A DNA stretch of 8,975 nt from Methanobacteriota archaeon (lineage in GTDB: Archaea; Thermoplasmatota; Poseidoniia; Poseidoniales; Poseidoniaceae), in assembly GCA_002697705.1 (NCBI GenBank), contig NZXL01000066.1:12108-21082 (forward strand), written 5' to 3'. Positions 6,906 to 8,975 of this stretch are shown piece by piece. The notes under the pieces are model-generated. The model saw only the letters and a list, made by a program, of their open reading frames with translations, had not been told where the DNA came from and did not search any database. Both the position numbers and the translations under genes were made by a program. Position 1 is the first letter of the stretch, and every line of letters starts with the position of its first letter.

Positions 6906-7287
6906 AGATTGGCGGAATATCATAAGAGAAAATATGCCTACTTGTTTTTGGGGGATATAATTCATCTGACATCGCCATATCTATGACATCTTTTTTGCTA
7001 ATATCATCCAATTCTGAATTAGGCCATGTTTCTACAATTATACTTTCATCCAAAAAATAATCTACACAAATAGCAGGGACACTATTCAACTTTAGTAAAC
7101 AAGCAACTGAGTGGCGATGATGCCCATCGAGTAAAGAGCCAGTTTTTTTATCAACAACAAGTGGTTTGGTAAATCCACCCCATTTTTTGGTCATCTCTAG
7201 TAACTTATCTCTAGCCCTAACTCTAACCTCTTCATGAGCCTTGAGCCATTCTACTGGAACCAAAGTCACTGATTCATCCCCCCACAT
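6880..7287 (-). CDS. Short SerK-like ParB/sulfiredoxin-fold protein (possible free-serine kinase)
   Basis: A 135-residue protein from ATG 7287; an in-frame TTG at 7329 would add 14 residues but would leave only 29 bases to the divergent CCA-enzyme gene, so I prefer the ATG. No ribosome-binding site is seen for either. It has the ParB-like fold of archaeal SerK, the ADP-dependent serine kinase known from Thermococcus. Numbered from the ATG, visible motifs are K16-A-H-E19, matching the KPHE segment that holds the catalytic Glu (E30 by my recollection) of that enzyme; LLDGHHRHS (52-60), the nucleotide-binding signature; ICVDYF (73-78); and the C-terminal PPKTSRH (112-118), matching its PKTTRH block. 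SerK is about 240 residues; the segment between the last two motifs is much shorter here. It could phosphorylate serine toward O-phosphoserine, or be a ParB-fold relative with another substrate. It overlaps the M61 gene tail to tail. Confidence 0.75.
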   Translation of the reverse strand: MWGDESVTLVPVEWLKAHEEVRVRARDKLLEMTKKWGGFTKPLVVDKKTGSLLDGHHRHSVACLLKLNSVPAICVDYFLDESIIVETWPNSELDDISKKDVIDMAMSDELYPPKTSRHIFSYDIPPIFISLDALR

Positions 7288-7358
7288 GGTCAATTGGAAG
7301 ATGGTTTCAAGGATAATGGTTTGGTGCAATTGACTATAGCCGGTCTAGGGGTGATAAT
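7288..7358. promoter_or_regulatory. Divergent promoter region between SerK-like and CCA-enzyme genes
   Basis: This 71-base gap must hold both promoters if the minus-strand gene starts at ATG 7287. A TATA-like patch (GGATAATGG, 7311-7319) lies about 27 bases from that ATG and could serve the minus strand. CTATAG at 7334-7339 is another candidate. Neither is strong enough to assign to one gene. Confidence 0.3.
7348..7355 (+). promoter_or_regulatory. Ribosome-binding site fixing a TTG start
   Basis: GGGGTGAT contains GGTGAT, an exact complement to the archaeal 16S 3' tail, and ends three bases before TTG 7359. No ATG or GTG lies in frame between the upstream stop (7314-7316) and the catalytic GGAVRD motif, so this site settles an unusual TTG start. 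Confidence 0.65.
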
Positions 7359-8717
7359 TTGAGCAAGCTTATACAAGGTCGAAAAGCAGATTTAGATGGC
7401 ATTGAATGCTCAACTAAAACAACCCATTTTTTGGATGAGTTACCTTTAGATCTTGTTGATATTCTAAATCTTATTTGTGAAAATGGTGGAGGAGTATGGA
7501 TTGTCGGTGGGGCGGTTAGAGACTGGATGATAGGGCATAAACCAAGCGATATTGACATCGCTGTTGACCTTACGCCTGAAGAAATGTTAGAAATTTTCAA
7601 TGATGCAATCCTCACTGGGGAAGAATTTGGCACTGTTTCTCTTCGAGGTAAGAATTGTTTGTATCAAGCAACTACTCTTAGAACCGATGGCGAGTATATC
7701 GATGGGAGAAGACCAGAAAATGTTACATGGGGCAAGTCGCTAAAGGAAGACCTTGAACGCAGAGATTTTACAATTAATGCGATGGCTATAGATGTTGCAA
7801 GAAAACTTCTCTATGACCCTCATAATGGTAGAACCGATATATCCAGGGGACTGGTTAGAGCCGTGGGTAATGCTCATCAAAGATTATCTGAAGATGGATT
7901 AAGAATTATGAGGGCTTATCGGTTTGCTGACCGTAGAGAAAGTGGCGTTTGGGAAATTGAGCATAGCCTAAAACAATCTATTTCTCAACAAAAACATATG
8001 CTTGAACCGATTTCTAGGGAAAGGATTTGGATCGAATGGAAAAAGATTCTCGGTGGACCAAATTCAGGTCTAATCATTGAAAAGATGGCTTTAGAAGGGA
8101 TTTTGGACCGTATTTTACTCGGAGAGTGGAGTAATAAATTCTTAATTTTAGATGCTATGAAAGACAATTTAGAAAGATTTGATGAATTGGAGAAGTTCGC
8201 ACTTCTGCTTTGTATTTGCAGTGAAAAAGAAGTCCAAACTATCTGCTCTAATCTAAAACTCTCAAGGAGGGAAAGAGAAAGAATTCAGACTATCCATAAG
8301 AGGTTTGGTTACATTCCAAATCAATCTAAACAATCTATGAGGAAATACAGGTTCATTCTTGGAGAATTTGCTGAAAAGAATCTTGTTTTAGGAAAAATAA
8401 TTTTAGAAAATAACATTAAAATCAGTAATGAAAAAACTGATTTTTTCTCAATCAAAGATTTGGAAGATAGATTAGAATTGCTAACAACATTAGACAAACA
8501 AAAGACTGATGGAGAACCAATTGCAGATGGTAATTGGATAATGAATCAAACAGGATTACCAAAAGGAATTAGATTGGGTCGGCTTAAATCATGGCTACAT
8601 ACCATACAAATCGAGAGAGACATTACCAATATTTCTCAACTCGAACGAATTCTTTCTACCCTATCTTGGGAAAATAGTGATTTCAATCAATGGCCACAAT
8701 TAAAATTCCCTCCATGA
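7359..8717 (+). CDS. cca: Class II (bacterial-type) CCA-adding tRNA nucleotidyltransferase
   Basis: A 452-residue enzyme of the class II poly(A) polymerase/CCA-adding family, which adds CCA to tRNA 3' ends from CTP and ATP. All head and neck motifs are present. Motif A is VGGAVRD (49-55) with the metal-binding D64-I-D66. The segment DGEYIDGRRPE (110-120) is followed by motif B, DLERRDFTINAMA (131-143). Motif C is DPHNGRTD (153-160). Motif D is NAHQRLSEDGLR (171-182), with ED-x-x-R choosing the incoming nucleotide, followed by RAYRF. An ISRERIWIE motif E lies near 218-226. The C-terminal body ends in an IADGNWIMNQTGLPKG-type tail block (about 388-403). The pattern fits CCA enzymes better than poly(A) polymerase I. 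It starts at TTG behind GGGGTGAT. Archaea normally use the unrelated class I enzyme, so this suggests transfer from bacteria or a second enzyme. Confidence 0.92.
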   Translation: MSKLIQGRKADLDGIECSTKTTHFLDELPLDLVDILNLICENGGGVWIVGGAVRDWMIGHKPSDIDIAVDLTPEEMLEIFNDAILTGEEFGTVSLRGKNCLYQATTLRTDGEYIDGRRPENVTWGKSLKEDLERRDFTINAMAIDVARKLLYDPHNGRTDISRGLVRAVGNAHQRLSEDGLRIMRAYRFADRRESGVWEIEHSLKQSISQQKHMLEPISRERIWIEWKKILGGPNSGLIIEKMALEGILDRILLGEWSNKFLILDAMKDNLERFDELEKFALLLCICSEKEVQTICSNLKLSRRERERIQTIHKRFGYIPNQSKQSMRKYRFILGEFAEKNLVLGKIILENNIKISNEKTDFFSIKDLEDRLELLTTLDKQKTDGEPIADGNWIMNQTGLPKGIRLGRLKSWLHTIQIERDITNISQLERILSTLSWENSDFNQWPQLKFPP

Positions 8718-8760
8718 TGGCGATGAAATTAACAATTAGAATACACAGCCCCATCCAATA

Positions 8761-8765
8761 GGGTG
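8761..8765 (+). promoter_or_regulatory. Probable ribosome-binding site of the final gene
   Basis: GGGTG lies five bases before TTG 8771, the same spacing as between GGGGTG and the TTG start of the CCA-enzyme gene. The shared layout supports reading 8771 as a start codon. Confidence 0.45.
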
Positions 8766-8770
8766 TTATC

Positions 8771-8975
8771 TTGAGTATTGAACAATTGGAAAATAAAATT
8801 TTATCTGGCGGCGGATTAAATTCTTTAACTGATAATGAACTTTATCAAGTCGCGAAACATTTTGTCGGAGATGCACCACCATCTCACATACCTAGAGAGA
8901 CCGTAATTGGCATATTATCTGAGCAGGAATCAGTAAAGAATTGGCAAAATGATGTCAAATCTAAAGCTGCTCAAA
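8771..8975 (+). CDS. 5' part of a hypothetical gene, cut by the window edge
   Basis: From TTG 8771 the frame runs 68 codons without a stop to the end of the window. The deduced N-terminus begins MSIEQLENKIL, then has SLTDNELYQVAKHF (about 18-31) and IPRETVIGIL (about 43-52), then a Lys- and Gln-rich helical stretch. The helix-loop-helix spacing recalls small SAP or Rho-N-like nucleic-acid-binding motifs, but this is only a resemblance. No signal peptide or membrane segment is seen in this part. The start is supported by GGGTG five bases upstream and by the 53-base gap after the CCA-enzyme gene, which makes co-transcription possible. The product cannot be named from this fragment. Confidence 0.6.
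   Translation, partial: MSIEQLENKILSGGGLNSLTDNELYQVAKHFVGDAPPSHIPRETVIGILSEQESVKNWQNDVKSKAAQ

Noticed and set aside
6945..6949. T5 run 40 bases after the M61 stop, as a possible archaeal terminator
   Set aside because: It lies within the SerK-like coding sequence on the other strand, is short, and has no stem; too weak to annotate.
7334..7633. Minus-strand frame of 99 codons
   Set aside because: Antisense to the CCA-enzyme motif A region, with Ser/Pro-rich shadow composition; it would also occupy the divergent promoter gap.
7985..8167. Minus-strand frame of 60 codons
   Set aside because: Antisense to the CCA-enzyme body domain; no independent support.
1..8975. tRNA or rRNA genes, CRISPR arrays, insertion sequences, attachment sites
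   Set aside because: I looked on both strands and saw no cloverleaf-like segment, regularly spaced repeats, transposase motifs or long terminal repeats; nearly all bases are in confident genes.

Overview
The window looks like a low-GC chromosomal segment (roughly 35-40% G+C by eye) from an archaeon. My best guess is a planktonic marine Poseidoniales (Marine Group II) or related Thermoplasmatota genome. The case rests on a bacterio-opsin-activator type HTH_10 regulator, ribosome-binding sites of the GGTG/GGTGAT type that match the archaeal 16S tail, probable leaderless genes with TATA-like boxes about 25 bases upstream, and a SerK-like ParB-fold protein of the archaeal type. The assignment is an inference; no rRNA or tRNA gene is present to confirm it. 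Coding density is very high, and no stretch over 300 bases lacks a gene.

Layout, left to right. Positions 1-618 (+) encode an unrecognised soluble protein whose frame is open to the left edge. Tail to tail with it is a DUF2085-type membrane protein (621-1346, -). A 78-base divergent gap leads to a three-helix membrane protein with a probable Smr-like cytosolic domain (1425-2060, +). After a short gap holding a perfect 7-bp inverted repeat comes an HTH_10 transcription regulator (2110-3027, +). Then follows a tight co-directional trio: a protein-L-isoaspartate methyltransferase homologue with a degenerate SAM loop and a C-terminal extension (3070-4035), a HEAT-repeat protein (4057-5055), and an M61-family metallo-aminopeptidase with a PDZ domain (5052-6905), the last two joined by an ATGA overlap. 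A short SerK/ParB-like protein lies on the minus strand (6880-7287). It diverges from a bacterial-type class II CCA-adding tRNA nucleotidyltransferase (7359-8717, +). The window ends in the first 68 codons of a further plus-strand gene that starts with TTG at 8771.

How they may work together. The trio pairs a protein-damage methyltransferase homologue, an all-helical scaffold and a peptidase, and the HTH_10 regulator sits directly upstream. This reads as a possible protein-repair or turnover cassette; that is an inference from gene order and families, not a demonstrated system. The SerK-like protein (serine phosphorylation in characterised relatives) and the CCA enzyme (tRNA 3'-end maturation) share a divergent promoter region but no obvious pathway. 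No mobile element, CRISPR array, integrase or attachment site was seen.
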